From Ophiostoma sp. CBS 140.51 (taxonomy: Eukaryota > Ascomycota > Sordariomycetes > Ophiostomatales > Ophiostomataceae), in contig JANSLP010000017.1 of assembly GCA_029298735.1 (NCBI GenBank), positions 62,001 to 126,000 of the forward strand: a stretch of 64,000 bases of DNA, written 5' to 3'. Under the pieces are notes generated by a model, which ran no database searches, was not told the origin of the DNA, and saw nothing but the letters and a program-made list of their open reading frames with translations. Numbering within the stretch: position 1 is the stretch's first letter; each line of letters opens with the position of its first letter. Below, one piece after another: positions 10,401-22,058 of the stretch. Position numbers and translations under genes: made by a program.

Positions 10401-12479
10401 GCGTTCTTTTGCGACCTTTTCGCGGTACGCCGTAAGTACGCGCTGCTCAAACATGCGCGCCGCAAAGATTTGGAACATCCGCCGGCCCTCCTCCATCCGC
10501 TGTTCTTCCGTCATGGTGTCCTAGTATCGTTAGCAGGTACTCTTTCATCATCGCTTGTCGACACGACCCCCTCGTCCCTCGGGGCTCTCACTAACAAATA
10601 TTACCTCTTCTTCATCATACTCCTCATCCTCGCTCCCATAGTCCTCGTCGTCCTCGTCTTCGGGCCCATAGTCCTCTTCCTCGGACGCGAGATGGTGGTT
10701 GTGGCCATAGCCGTTCATACCGGGGGGACCGTAGCCAGGACCACCAGCACCTCCAGGAGCCCGCCCATACTGGTCCTTGGCATCCTCTTCGCGCGCCATC
10801 CGCCGCTCGGCCAGCTGCTCCATCATCTCGATAAACTTGCGCCCGTCGTTTTTGAGAAGGTCATCGGCCACGGTCAGTATCCCGCCGTGGACCTGGAGAG
10901 AATTGCCGAAATTGAAAAAGTCGTTGGCGATATCGCGATCGCGGTGAATCTCTTCGGGCGGGATGTCCTCTTCGTCGTCGAGGTCGTCGTCGTCGTCTTC
11001 TTCGTCGTCTTCGTCGTCCTCTTCCTCTTCGAGGTCATCTTCGTCGGAGACGTCCTCCTCCTCTTCGGACACCTCCTCTTCCTCTTCAAGTTCATCCTCG
11101 CTGTCGTCGATATCGTCCTCATCGTCGCCCTCGTCGTCCTCGTCAATGTATTCCTCCTCGAGCTCGTCGTCGTCGACCCCCTCGTCGTCGCCGTGCCGCA
11201 CAATCCGGCCACGTGACGGTTGGTGGCCGCGGTGGTGGTGCGCATGCGAGTGGGCATGGCTGTGCGAGTGCGGGTGACTATGTCCGTGACCGTGCGAGTG
11301 GCCATGCGAGTGATGTCCGTAGCGAGAGTTTCGACCGCCGTTCTGTTGCTGTTGCTGTTGGAGTTGCTGCTGCTGCTGCTGCTGCAACAACAACTGCTGC
11401 CGCTGCTCGTTCTGCTGCTGTTGACCGGCCGGGTCGTTGGCAAACTGCTCGAGCTCCTCATAATACGAGTCGTACAGGCCCTCCAGCTCTTCTTCAATGG
11501 CTGTCCGCTTGCGTCCGCAAAAGTGGCAGCTGCACGTCATCTTTTGCTGCTCCTTCATCTTCTTGAGGACGGTATCCTTTTCGACTTTGACGAGGTTCTT
11601 GCGGTCCGTCTCGCTCAGGTCCAGCCAAAACTCCTTTATGCGCTGGCGCTCTTCTTGCGAGTTGGTGTTCCAGATCTTTTCTTTGGAGGAGGAGGTGTTC
11701 CGCTGTTGTTGGTGTTGAGGCGGAGGAGCGCGGTACGGGTCGTGGTGGTGGTGGTGATGATGAGAATGGCCATGATGGTCGTGGATATGCTGCTGAGAAG
11801 CCAGCTGCGCTGCAGCCGCCAACTGGTCCGAAGCACTCCCACCACCACCCCCATTGCCGCCCTTCTTCTTCTTCTTTTTCTTGGACTTTTTCGCTTTGCT
11901 GGCGCCCTCTTGTGGAGGTGCTGCATGTCCACCCTCGTGGCTGCTGTCGCCTGCTTCGTGGTGGGCCAGTATCGGGAGTTTCGTCGTGTTTGTGGGGGTC
12001 GCCGTGATCGTCGGAGCATTCTTGTTCTTGTTGTTGCCCAAGTCAATGGTGTACACGCCGTTGGTGCCGTTTGGTGGTGCTGGACGAGGAGGTGCTGTCG
12101 TTCCAATGGCAGCGCCTACGGCCGCCGTCGCAAACACACTTTCTTCCTCAGCCTTTCGTGCCGCCGCCTTGGCCCTCCGCTTGGCCTTTTTGCGGTTGCC
12201 AGTCGGAGCTGCGTCGCCAACAGTTGACATGTCCGTCGGAGGAGCTGCCGCTGGCGGCCGCGTCGGGGAAAACGGCGGTGCTGGCGATCCGCTGGAAGAC
12301 TGCGTGACAGGGCTGGCAATCTTGGGCACGGTAATAAACTTGGAGCCGTCCTTGTTGGTGTACTTGGCGGTGCCTTTGGCGGAGGGCGAGGTTGGTGAGG
12401 GTAGGCCGTTTGCTGACGCTGCAGCTGCCGCCGCTGCCACAGGTGGCGGTGGTGGGTGGTTCCGGCGGTTCCCTTTCAT
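7443..12479 (-). CDS. NST1: Stress response protein NST1
   Basis: Two exons, 10605-12479 and 7443-10520, giving 1650 residues. The 84-nt intron is required: the first frame ends ...YDEEE and continues into DTMTEEQRMEEGRRMFQIFAARMF, the NST1 core. NST1 is a fungal protein linked to salt tolerance and mRNA-binding partners in yeast; its molecular activity is poorly defined. In order: Pro/Ala-rich N-terminus with a KKAKRRAKAAARK basic patch; an EFWLDLSETDRKNLVKVEK helix; a CSCHFCGRKR cysteine cluster near 312-320; poly-Gln; a histidine-rich (HSHGHG-type) tract; about 100 residues almost all Asp/Glu; the MTEEQRMEEGRRMFQ segment; about 200 residues of charged coiled coil; then a long Pro/Gly/Gln-rich tail. 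At 1650 residues it is longer than most homologues I know, mainly through low-complexity expansion. The C-terminal 250 residues are poorly conserved in my recollection. Confidence 0.92.
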
Positions 12480-15343
12480 TCTTGCTGGTCAAAGAGACGG
12501 TCCGGTGCGAGACACATGGGGACAGGAGGGAAGAGAGATGTCGGTAATCGGTCAATGCAATGTTGGAAAGAGATGTCGTAGCAATCTGCAAACGGGTCAA
12601 GGTCAAAGGTCAGCAAACAGGTCCGGGAACCAAGTCGGGCGTGCTTTGAGCGGTTGTGGACGTGAAGAAAATAAAGGTCGGGGCTCTTTCGGTTGATCGT
12701 GATGAACGGGCAAGCGTGAACGAGTCATGCATAAGGTCTGTTGTCGTTCAACCTCGATCCTTGGAATCCCTCGAACCGAACAGGTGCCGACAGAGAATGC
12801 GTCTTTGTGGGGAACTGGGGACGACTCGTGGGGACCGTGCTCGTGTCGGCGTCCGGGGAGAAGAAGAGAAAGAGACGTCGTCGTCGACTCGAAAGGGATC
12901 GTGTCAGATAGACTCACAGTAATTCGGCGCGCCGCGGTTAACGTCGAGTGTCGTCGGTCGAGGTCAAAGTCGATCGAATGCTCAGAACGGTCAAATGTGC
13001 GGCGGGGCGTTGAGCACAAAAGAAAGAACGTGACCGAAGCTGCCGCCGTATGCGCACTCGTCGGTCGTGAAGAAACACGTTCGGCTGTCGTATGCGCAAT
13101 TGAGCGAGACGTTCCCGACGTCGTGGCGGCTAAGAGATTGTTGTTGTGTCGTGACGTTTGAGGTGAGGGTGAGGTCAAAGTGGTTGTTTGCTCGTTTGAG
13201 TGGGAGAAGGAGAGGAGACGTCGTTTGGCAGTTGGTGCTCCTACTCAGAATGACTAGTGTATTCTGTAGTGAGCATTTGGCCTGCACACGCAACGCAGGG
13301 CCGGTTTGGGCAAGTATGTATGAGTTTTGGGCAGTTATGGGGGGGAAACATTGAAGGCTTCGGCAGTAGACAGGGGGCAGAGGTTCCGTAGAGGTACCTC
13401 TGTGAGATGTGGCGCCGAGTGGGTACGTGTGGCGACAAAGAAGTGTCACGTGATACTCATGGGCAGGTTTTGAGTGAGTCTTTCAGAGGAGACTGACAGC
13501 CGACTCACAGCCAACACTTCAGTGGAATACGACATACTCCGTCCTAAAGCAAGCTCTTTGTTCACACTCAAGAGCTGTGCTGTGCATTCATGAAGCTCTG
13601 TGAATGGAAAATGACAACAATGGGAGAACAATATAGAAGGTCGACAACAACTGGCCAATGAGGCTACTAAACGCACCTTCTACACTTGAGCCATGAGTGT
13701 CCAGCACCTGCCGTTTTTGTTTCCTCAACACTCACTCCTCGCTCACTTTGCGTAGGCAGGAGCTCTTTTACTACGTCACCTTCCTTCATCTCGTCTTATG
13801 AACCGCGAAGACAACTCATCTTCAATCACATCTTCCTCCGCACGCGGCCTTGACGGCTTGCCGCTGACTGCAGTCGACTGTCTGACAGGGGGTGTCGAGT
13901 CATTGTGCGTAGCCGCGCCGTCTCTTCCTGTTACGGCCTGTTTGCCGCCAGTGGTAGTCTACAACATGTGCAGTCATGCTCATTCTCATGGGTGGCCTCA
14001 GTGGACAAAATGGGTCATCAATGGCCATCTCTGCCGGCCTCGTCAACCCCGGCCTGCCTCGTATTGCCGTTGCTCGCAGAAGTGTTGAAGAAGGACGTCC
14101 TCCTACGGCGCACGGCGCGGCATCTGCACGTCGTATGCACAGATGCACAGGACAGGCAGTGCCCTGGTTTGTCCAGTTCGGCCCACAGCGAGCCTAGTCA
14201 AACAAGCCACTCATATGCCGCCGAGATGTCGTCGTTCAGGGACAAACTCAGGAGTCCTGACTTACCTCTCCCTCTCGGCTAGGACTGCCTCCGTTAATAC
14301 TGGTCAGACACAAGTGGAGTGCAGTGGACTAGAGAGTCGGTCAAACAAACGAGAGTAGTGGGCGTTGAGCCTGTGTTCTTGTAGCTGTTGTCACTGCCTC
14401 GTTGTGTCTGCCGATTTCGTGTTTGTAACCCTCTGTTCTGCTTGGAAACTACGAAGTAGGAGAGTCCCGTCCAGGTTACTGTCTATGGTAAGTCGTAGAA
14501 GATGAAGTAAATCCCGAAAGGGAAAAAGAAAGCCTTTTGCATTCCGAGGAAAGTGCATACAGCACATTTTAAAGCATATTAGAGCCCCGTCCTGCACAGC
14601 CTCGATGAATTATTGGTTTTCTGCGGCAGGAAGAGGGCGCAACAAGGGCCTCCAAAGAATAAGAAGAATAAATAATAGATATAGGGAAAATAGTAGATTA
14701 CAGCCGCACAGAAAAAAGACTGAACCGACTGATGGACACAACACGACAAGCGACAAGTAACGTTGGAACGCAGCCTGTCGGACATTTGCATCTGACACAG
14801 GGATGGGGAAGTAGGGAAATAAATGAGCAAAAATATGACATAAATACAAGGAAAATACAGACACAAATAGATATTGAAAAGGAGACTGTGGACATGAAAA
14901 AAGGAGAGAATGGGCCCGACAAGGAACAGTCAAGGGCTTCCGCTTTCCCCGATCGCAAACGGACATCTCGCTTGCCGACCGGCATCCAAGTCGCGTCAGT
15001 CCGCGCTCTCCGCTGGCTGGAGACTGGGCTGGAGACTGGAGTCTTGCCAAGGCAGATCAGGATTTAGATGGCTTTATGCGTATTTTTGGAGATTTTCTGG
15101 GATCTTCGAGGACGGAGACTGAAAAATACTCTTCAACCCCATCGTCTCTCTGCCTCCTTCCCCTGTACCGTTGGATACGGCCCCACTGTCCACACTGTCC
15201 ACCCAGTGCACTGTGCACCCTTGCACCCTGCAACGCGCACCATTTTTTCGCGTAAACACGCTGCAGCCAGCCGCAGACTTCCGCAAGGTGCTGTGTTGCT
15301 GTGTTGCTGAGTCGCGGAGTCGCTGGAGAGTCGCATGGCGATG
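12480..15343. other. Divergent intergenic between NST1 and RHO2
   Basis: Nearly 2.9 kb with only short, unrecognised frames. The part next to NST1 is its probable promoter and leader. I see no conserved motif strong enough to annotate. Confidence 0.5.
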
Positions 15344-16326
15344 CCGCTGAGAGTCCACTGAGAGGCCACTACCGCTCTAGGGGCTAGAGGCATTTTTGTG
15401 CCTGACCAGTGCTTACAGCATACACAGTAACAGCATACAGCCCCATATCTCTCTCTCACTGCATCAAACACCCGCAGGCTGCAACAGCGTCTTGGCCCGT
15501 TACATAATCCCAGCAGCTTCCTGTCTCCAGCTCCTACCCCTTTTGTCCAACCAACGCAACGGCTCACCAACACACCACTACCGTCTACGCCCTCTTTCTC
15601 GCTCCTTCCCTCGTCCGTGCCTTGTACCTCTCACTGCACCACTTGCAGCACAGCCAAAAAGCACCCAAGACCAAAAACGCCCTGGCCGATCTTGGTCCCC
15701 TCTCTTTGGTCCTTGGTCCTTGGTCCTTCGTTCCTTCTCTTTTCGTCTTCGTCTTTTTGTCCCTCGTACTTTCTTCTTTTTCTTCCTCTTCCTTCCTTTT
15801 CTACTTCTCCTTCTCCCTCTTTCCCCAACAATCCGACGACAATCCTCTCCAACTCCAATTCTCCATCACCAACTCCGTCGTCCGTCGTCCGTCGTCCACC
15901 ATCTCCTGTTCTCGTCTTCTCCTCCAACGCCATCGACCGCCATCAAACCGCCCCCAACAACGCCAACGTTAACGGTTGTCCGCCCACCGCCTTCCCCCCG
16001 CCCAGAAAATACGCCCATCCACGCCCATTCCTCGTTATCGACCATCGATTGGCCCTGACACCCGAGTGCCCCGTCCTTTTAGACATCACATTTCGGCCTC
16101 TCAGCCTCACAGCTCACAGCTCACAGCTTAGTCGGCTTTCCAGTCCATCGTCCATCCGACTTATCTTCAACCTCGATCTTCATCCTCCAACGTCCCCCAA
16201 GCGACCTACGACCAAGGCATCTGACGCCTTCCGGACCGCATTGTCCAGCTCCGATCTCCCAACTACCTCTTCCTCCCCGACTTCTGTCCGGATCATCGGC
16301 GCACCTCGCATCGACAACGAGCTGTG
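15344..16326 (+). promoter_or_regulatory. ATG-free pyrimidine-rich region upstream of RHO2
   Basis: By direct reading no ATG occurs in any forward frame from 15344 to the RHO2 start at 16327 (983 nt). The last upstream ATG is at 15341-15343. The stretch is rich in C and T with TCTTC, CTTTC and TCCGTCGTC runs. This is what a long scanned 5' leader would look like, and CT-rich tracts are common at fungal transcription starts. The transcript start itself is not visible, so the promoter/leader boundary is unknown. Confidence 0.55.
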
Positions 16327-16983
16327 ATGGCGAGCACCAGTGCCGCGCGGGATGTCATCCGCAGGTAAGCCCGCGCTCTCTCCTACAATTACTTTGTTCG
16401 CTGCTAACTTCCTAGGAAACTCGTCATTATTGGCGACGGCGCCTGCGGCAAGACGTCGCTGCTCAGCGTCTTCACGTTGGGCTACTTCCCCACCCACTAC
16501 ATCCCAACCGTCTTTGAAAACTACGTGACCGACTGCCGCGTCGAGGGCCGCAACGTCCAGCTCGCCCTGTGGGATACGGCCGGACAAGAAGATTATGAGC
16601 GGTTACGTCCGCTGGCGTATGCCAAGGCACATGTCATCCTGATTGGCTTTTCCGTCGATACACCCGACTCGCTCGACAATGTCAAGCACAAGTGGATCGA
16701 GGAGGCCACGGAGCGGTGCCCGGGTGTTCCCATCATTTTGGTGGCCCTCAAAAAGGACTTGAGGGAAGACCCCCTGGCCGTCGAGGAGATGCGCAAAAAG
16801 AGCCAGCGTTTTGTGACCAAGCACGAGGGCGAGTCGGCCGCCAAGGAGATTGGGGCGCGCAAGTACTTGGAGTGCTCGAGTTTGTCGGGCGAGGGTGTGG
16901 ACGATGTGTTTGAGGCGGCCACGCGGGCGGCGCTGTTGACGTTTGACCGGAGTGAGGGTGGTGGCTGCTGTGTCATTTTATAG
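16327..16983 (+). CDS. RHO2: Rho-family GTPase, RHO2 type
   Basis: Two exons, 16327-16364 and 16416-16983, giving 201 residues. It is a small GTPase that cycles between GDP and GTP at the plasma membrane; RHO2 homologues act in cell wall integrity and alpha-glucan synthesis. Visible features: P-loop GDGACGKTS (19-27), switch I with YIPTVFENYV, switch II WDTAGQEDYERLRP, LKKDLRE guanine-specificity loop, the Rho insert region, ECSSLSGEGVDDVFE, and a C-terminal CCVIL. The final four residues form a CAAX box ending in Leu (geranylgeranylation), with an adjacent Cys for palmitoylation. The N-terminal VIRRKLVIIGDGACGKTSLL and VTDCRVEGRNVQLALWDTAG match Rho2 rather than Rho1, Rho3 or Cdc42. The 51-nt intron sits after codon 12. 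The preceding stop-like TGA overlaps the ATG by one base, probably without meaning. Confidence 0.95.
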
Positions 16984-18142
16984 ACAAGCAATCTTTCCGT
17001 CGAAGACGGACTGTATCTACTGCCGAAGGCGACTAGTCCACCCTCAGTCGACGACGACTGTATTTCTGCTGCAGGCTACCCACTCTCTCCGTTGAAAACG
17101 GACAACCACCACTTCCGCCAGTCTTTTGACGCCTCCGTCAACAACGCCTCGCGCCACCACCACCACAACCACCACCACTCGCTACTACTCCACGACGACA
17201 CCGTCACCTCTACACTCGTTACGACCATACACCATATTACACTACATTACACCATACTACACTATATCGACCCTCGACCACACTACACCACCGCCACGAA
17301 ACGATACAACAAACCACACCTTGTACTAATACACACCCTCGACGAAACAACCGCCGCAGAAGGGTTACCACAAGCTCAGTCTAGACTGATGAAGAAGAAG
17401 AGATTTGAAACTCTTAAAAGGGGAGAAGATTGTGAGGAAGACGTCTAAAAAGGAGAGATTGAGCGAAACGAGCGCGGTGTGGGCGTTATGTATCTGCGAC
17501 TACGTCTTTTCTTTCTTCATATTTTGTTTTTTGTTGTCCTTTTGCATATTGGCAAGCCCCCTTCTTAAAATTGCTGGGCTCGGAAGACTTTCTTTTTGTT
17601 TTGTTTTTGCTCTCTACTGTTTAGCTTATTAGCTCCTTTCTTTATTGCTCGTACTTAACGACAGCCTACCAACGACTAGCACCCACAAGATTATGTTCTT
17701 GTTGCTTTTCTTTTTCTCTCTTTACATACTGTTCCTATCCTTACGTGATATTGTGTGTGTTCATTCAATGTCATGTGTGAGACTGTAGGCTGCGCATTCA
17801 GGACTCCGTCTGTTGGTTGTCACCATGACGCGCATTGACCGTCCACCACTTGACTGCTGCCCATGATCATCTGACCAACCACTCACTCCTGGTACTAGAC
17901 AACTACAATTGTCACTTCATCCATCTTCACAGAACACACTCTACTCTGACACTCTCTGTTGATCCAATGGTTGTTTCTATGCTTTTGGGGGTTGCCATTC
18001 TAATGTACAGACATATGCGAGATTCTGTCCTCGCTCCGCTCGTCATATGTTCATCCTCTGTCGTCCATCCTCTCTTTTTGTCCTCGCTGCCGCTCGTTCT
18101 CATTTGCCGTCGTTCGCTCGCTGTCACTCGCAAACTCGGTAT
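16984..18142. other. Convergent 3' intergenic RHO2/mL40
   Basis: Begins with the RHO2 3' UTR (CCACCACAACC-rich, then TACAC repeats near 17220-17300). A variant of the dispersed motif, CCTCGCTCCGCTCG, lies at 18029-18042. No gene supported. Confidence 0.5.
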
Positions 18143-18757
18143 TTACCGCTTCCAGTCGTGATCCCACGCCTCCCGCGCAGGCGTCTCCACCTGCATCCGC
18201 GCATACTCAATGGGCACACCGCCGTGCCGGTACACACCCTTCTTCTCCAGAGCCACCCGGAACAGGTAACCCTCCGTCTTGAGTCCGGGCCCGCGCATCG
18301 TCCGCAGCTCCTCCATGGCATTCTGCATGCTCTGGTACTGCTGCATCAGCTCCCGCTCGCGCGTCTCCCGCTGCTGCCGCCGGTGCAGCAGCCACGCGCG
18401 GTGGATCGTCCAGTGTCGGAGGTACCGGTTGCGGCCCATGCGTAGGGGTGGGGGCACAAACTTGAGCTTGTACAGGGCCTTGTCGAGAATCTTGATTTTG
18501 GGGTCGGCCTCGGCCATCATGCGTCTGGCGCGCGACCCTCCCGTGCGGATGGCCTGTCCCCGGTGGAAGCCGACGATGGCGCCGCCAACGCCGCCCTTGG
18601 CTGCGGAAGCAGGGGAGGTAGAAAATGTGCGGGAGGAGGAGGCGAGCTGTGTTGTTATTGTTGATGTTGTTGGTGACGCTAAGCGTAATGATGTGAGGCG
18701 GTTTGTGAGGGAGGCCATGAGGCGGCCCGGCAGGGCAGAGACGGCCGGAGGGGCCAT
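18143..18757 (-). CDS. MRPL28: Mitochondrial large-subunit ribosomal protein mL40
   Basis: Single exon, 204 residues. Component of the 54S mitochondrial ribosomal subunit (yeast Mrpl28, mL40 in the unified system). The first 55 residues are rich in Ser, Ala, Leu and Arg, with no acidic residue until well into the mature protein, and contain RTFSTSP, a typical mitochondrial presequence. The core shows DPKIKILDKALYKLKFVPPP, then LRHWTIHRAWLLHRRQQRE, and the helix LMQQYQSMQNAMEELR; the end, ARMQVETPAREAWDHDWKR, is also conserved. The ATG at 18757 gives a complete targeting sequence and needs no intron. Length fits the family. Confidence 0.88.
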   Translation of the reverse strand: MAPPAVSALPGRLMASLTNRLTSLRLASPTTSTITTQLASSSRTFSTSPASAAKGGVGGAIVGFHRGQAIRTGGSRARRMMAEADPKIKILDKALYKLKFVPPPLRMGRNRYLRHWTIHRAWLLHRRQQRETRERELMQQYQSMQNAMEELRTMRGPGLKTEGYLFRVALEKKGVYRHGGVPIEYARMQVETPAREAWDHDWKR

Positions 18758-20330
18758 GGTGGGTGGGAGCGTTCGACAATTGAAGAGTATTTCGTGGATG
18801 TCGTCGTCGTCGAGTCAATTGGCGTCGCTTTCGTCGTCGTCGAGTTCGTCGTCAAAGGCTGTCGTCAAAGGCTTCACGCGATGCAGTCGGAAGGCTTTCG
18901 CAGAGAAATGGCAGAAAAAAAGGTTAAAAAGGCGGTGGAAAATTAATGATCCGACCAATCCCGGCGCGAGAAAGAGCTCAATCGAAAGACAGGGGGATTC
19001 CAACCAAAACACTCGTTAGTGTGGTTCAGCCGCCTGTTTTTGCAGTCGACTTACAGGGGATATCTCGCGCTAACTGTTCACGGTAATTCGAGCCAACAAA
19101 CAGCAACATTAACAACGTCGATCATATTCAACAGACGTAACGACGAAGAGATGTATGGGAAATTTGAATTGGTTTTTATTTTCATTTTTTAAGAAGTAAT
19201 TAGTTCTTTCGTATCATTTTTCTTCAGTTGTATTATCCATCTATATCTGGATTGTTTGATGTATTAGGACACCTAATTTTTATTTCAGTTTGAAAATAAA
19301 CGAAAAAAAAAGACAATTATTTTGAAAATAAATATTGACTTTGAACCCTGTTCCGCAAGATATTTTGTGCTATGGTTTTCAATTCTGCTTCGTTTTCTCG
19401 AAAGCCTTACCCAAACTTCTATTATATCAAAAAGAAAAAGGCAGAGCAAAAACCCAACATAGCCTCATTATCAAACACAAGACGAAAGACGAAAGACGAC
19501 ATCCATACTTTTACTTCTCCAATTACATTCACAGTATGTCATTTTGAGTTTTGTTGTTTAGATTCTTTTGCAAATATCGCTAGGTTAAAAAGAAGCATTT
19601 AGGTGAAGATGACAGAAAATGTCACCAAAGAGGAACAACACAAATTCATCAATGCTGCGTTTTGACCTCTTTCGGTGTGTCTGCCCCGCGCTGCAAGCAC
19701 TTAAACATGCAGCTTTCCCATTTGCCATTGAAGTGTTTCTCTCATTTCTCCACGTTTTGTTTCAATGTCAGCGGTCATATGAAACAAACAATTATCGACT
19801 TGGAAACATAGACAGACAGCTACGACAGGCATCAATCAGGGAGATCTGCCATGCCGCAGGACACGGACCCTTAGTCTGTAGGGAGAAGGAGACGACACCA
19901 CACATTTGAATTTAGCCATGTGCCGTTGGCACCTAGAAGTGTGCCAAACAGGAAACAAATGGTAAAAATGAGCAAAACGTCCGTGTAAGCCTCGATCTGG
20001 TGGTCCGTGGACATGTAGTTATTGTATGTCTAGATGTTTCTGTCTTTCCCGGTATCTTGACACAACCTTGATACATCCATCGTTGGACACGATCTAGACA
20101 CCGGCATGCAACCCCTTTCCCCACGTTTGTTTGCCGCCCGGTAGAAGAGGGAGGTTCTTGAATCCCACGTGCCGGCTCTTCATGATGGAGGCTATGGTAG
20201 ACCTATTCTTGGGTCGATGGGGGACCAACAAGTCTGGATCCGGCAATGGGATTCACATAAGATGTAGACGATGTCCAGCTTGCATCTAACACACGATGTT
20301 ATCACTTTCTACCACTGAACAACCACCGCC
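18758..20330. other. Divergent intergenic with AT-rich island
   Basis: From about 19140 to 19620 the composition turns strongly AT-rich (runs such as TTTTTATTTTCATTTTTTAAG and AAAATAAACGAAAAAAAAAG), unlike the surrounding DNA. No recognisable transposon open frame or terminal repeat is visible. 19620-20330 returns to normal composition and contains no recognised gene. Confidence 0.5.
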
Positions 20331-21929
20331 ATGAGTGAACAAGACGTCCACCGTTTACACGCCGAGTCACGGCAGACAATCGTGATTGTCGTCTGCGTTG
20401 TGTTTGCGGCCGTATCGTCAAGCCTGCTGATGCTCCGGCTGTACCTGCGATGCCGAGTCCTCAAAGCCGCCGGACTGGACGACTGGACCATGTTAATTGC
20501 TCAGGTAGATCACCATAAAGAACGGGCTGTTTTCAAAGGAAGATGCTAACCGACAGATGCTCGCCATTACCGTTTCGGTCTCCACGATCATGGGTATGTC
20601 TCGCACACTACACTACTTATTGATATGTCTAACACCTCCAGAAACAAAGTACGGGCTCGGTCGGCATGTTGGCAGTCTCTCTTCTGAAAACAGAATCAAC
20701 CAGTTGAATGTATGTCTCTTCTCTCTTCTACCTTATTGACAGTCGTTAACTCCTCAGGACCTCTACATCAATATCATCCTGTACAACCTCACCATGAACG
20801 TCATCAAGATTTCCTTTTTGCTCCAGTACGACCGCATCTTCCACTCGGACCGCATCAGGAGTATTTGTTTTTGTATGATGGTCCTTGTCGTCGTCTGGGC
20901 CGTCGCTCAGGGTGTCCTGCTGGGACTTACGTGTATGCCGTTGTCCTTGGTGCTTCCCTCCACGAAAGACTGGTGCCTGCCCACACTGCCCGTCTGGTAC
21001 ACCTCCTCCGCCATCAACATTGCCACCGACGCCGCCATTTTCGGAATTCCGCTGCCGTCCGTTGTCCGTCTCCAGCTGCCCCGACGCCAAAAAGCCGCCA
21101 TCCTTGCCGTCTTTTGCCTCGGCTTCGTGTAAGTTTTTCTTGGGTCCTCGCTTCGCTCGCTTTTCTTTTCTTCTTTGTCCTTGCTCACTTCGTTCGCTCG
21201 TTTTGTCGTCTTGCTCCTGATATCGCCTGCTCCGCAAGCTCATGAGATTGCCTTTACTCAAACTCACTCGCTTCGCTCGTTCGTTTTCGTTTTTTTCTTC
21301 TTTTTTTCTTCTTTCTTTTTTGTTCTGCTCACTAACGCTCGCACAGAGTCTGTGCGCTGTCCATCGCCCGCCTCACGACTCTCCTCCACGCCTCCTCCCC
21401 CCTCGACCCATCCTGGGACAACACGTCGACGTCCATCTGGTCCGTCGTCGAAATGAACGGCGCCATCCTCGTGTCGAGCGTGCCGACACTGCGTCCATTG
21501 TGTGCTAGGAAGGTGCGCACGATCAAGTCGACTTTGAGTCGAAGCCGAAGCACACGCCGAAGCACACGCCGAAGCCGATCACTGTCAACAACACGCGCCA
21601 TCCCCGACATCGAAGCCCCTGACGTGCCAGAGCTGCACCTGGTCGACCTGGAAGTGCTGGCCAGGCAGAGTCGACACATTCGGCAGATGTCGGAGACAAG
21701 ACCGAGATCGGGGTCAAGACCACCCACAGCCAAGGCACGCCCCGACACGGGCGTCTTCGTAACGGTCGAACGCGGCTCGACAGAACGGTTCGAAACATTG
21801 TTGGCGAGGATGGCAGGGGATGTCCCGAGAGCAGAAAACAATCTCGGGAGCCAGAGTGGGCCACTGCCCAAGATTATTGTGACGACAGAAATGACTGTCA
21901 ATGGGGAGGAGGAGAGGAGGTTGAGTTGA
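20331..21929 (+). CDS. Rhodopsin-domain 7TM integral membrane protein A
   Basis: Five exons: 20331-20504, 20557-20593, 20642-20709, 20758-21128 and 21347-21929, giving 410 residues. It belongs to the large Pezizomycotina family of seven-helix proteins with the fungal rhodopsin domain (Pth11-related but lacking a CFEM domain). Ligand and partner are unknown. Family marks: helix 1 followed by LDDWTMLIAQ, KYGLGRHV after helix 2, LYINIILYNLTMNVIKISFL (helix 3), WCLP plus INIATDAAIFGIPLP (helix 5), LQLPRRQKAAILAVFCLGF (helix 6), and WDNTSTSIWSVVEMNGAIL with VPTLRPL (helix 7). The 170-residue Arg/Ser-rich tail is probably cytoplasmic. Introns 1-3 are 48-52 nt; intron 4 (21129-21346, 218 nt) is four times longer and carries three copies of the dispersed CTTCGCTCG-type repeat. 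Confidence 0.88.
21129..21346 (+). repeat. Repeat-laden intron 4 of 7TM gene A
   Basis: Three related motif copies: CCTCGCTTCGCTCGC at 21146-21160, CTCACTTCGTTCGCTCG at 21184-21200, and a copy at 21263-21283 that matches 56278-56298 (intron of gene B) for 21 bases exactly. The intervening sequence is T-rich. Confidence 0.8.
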
Positions 21930-22058
21930 TCGTGTGTGTGTTTTCCATTTCGTTTTTGTTCTGCATAGGTCGGCGTCTCTTTTGATACTTTGAATGGTCT
22001 TGTTTATCGTCTATTTTGTGTCGTGTGGCAGCGTTGCCTGATATCATGTCGTCTACCG

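Noticed and set aside
15617..16327. Open frame ending on the RHO2 start codon (TGATG overlap)
   Set aside because: It contains no ATG, is Ser/Pro-rich from pyrimidine-rich sequence, and has no family similarity. The overlap is probably chance.
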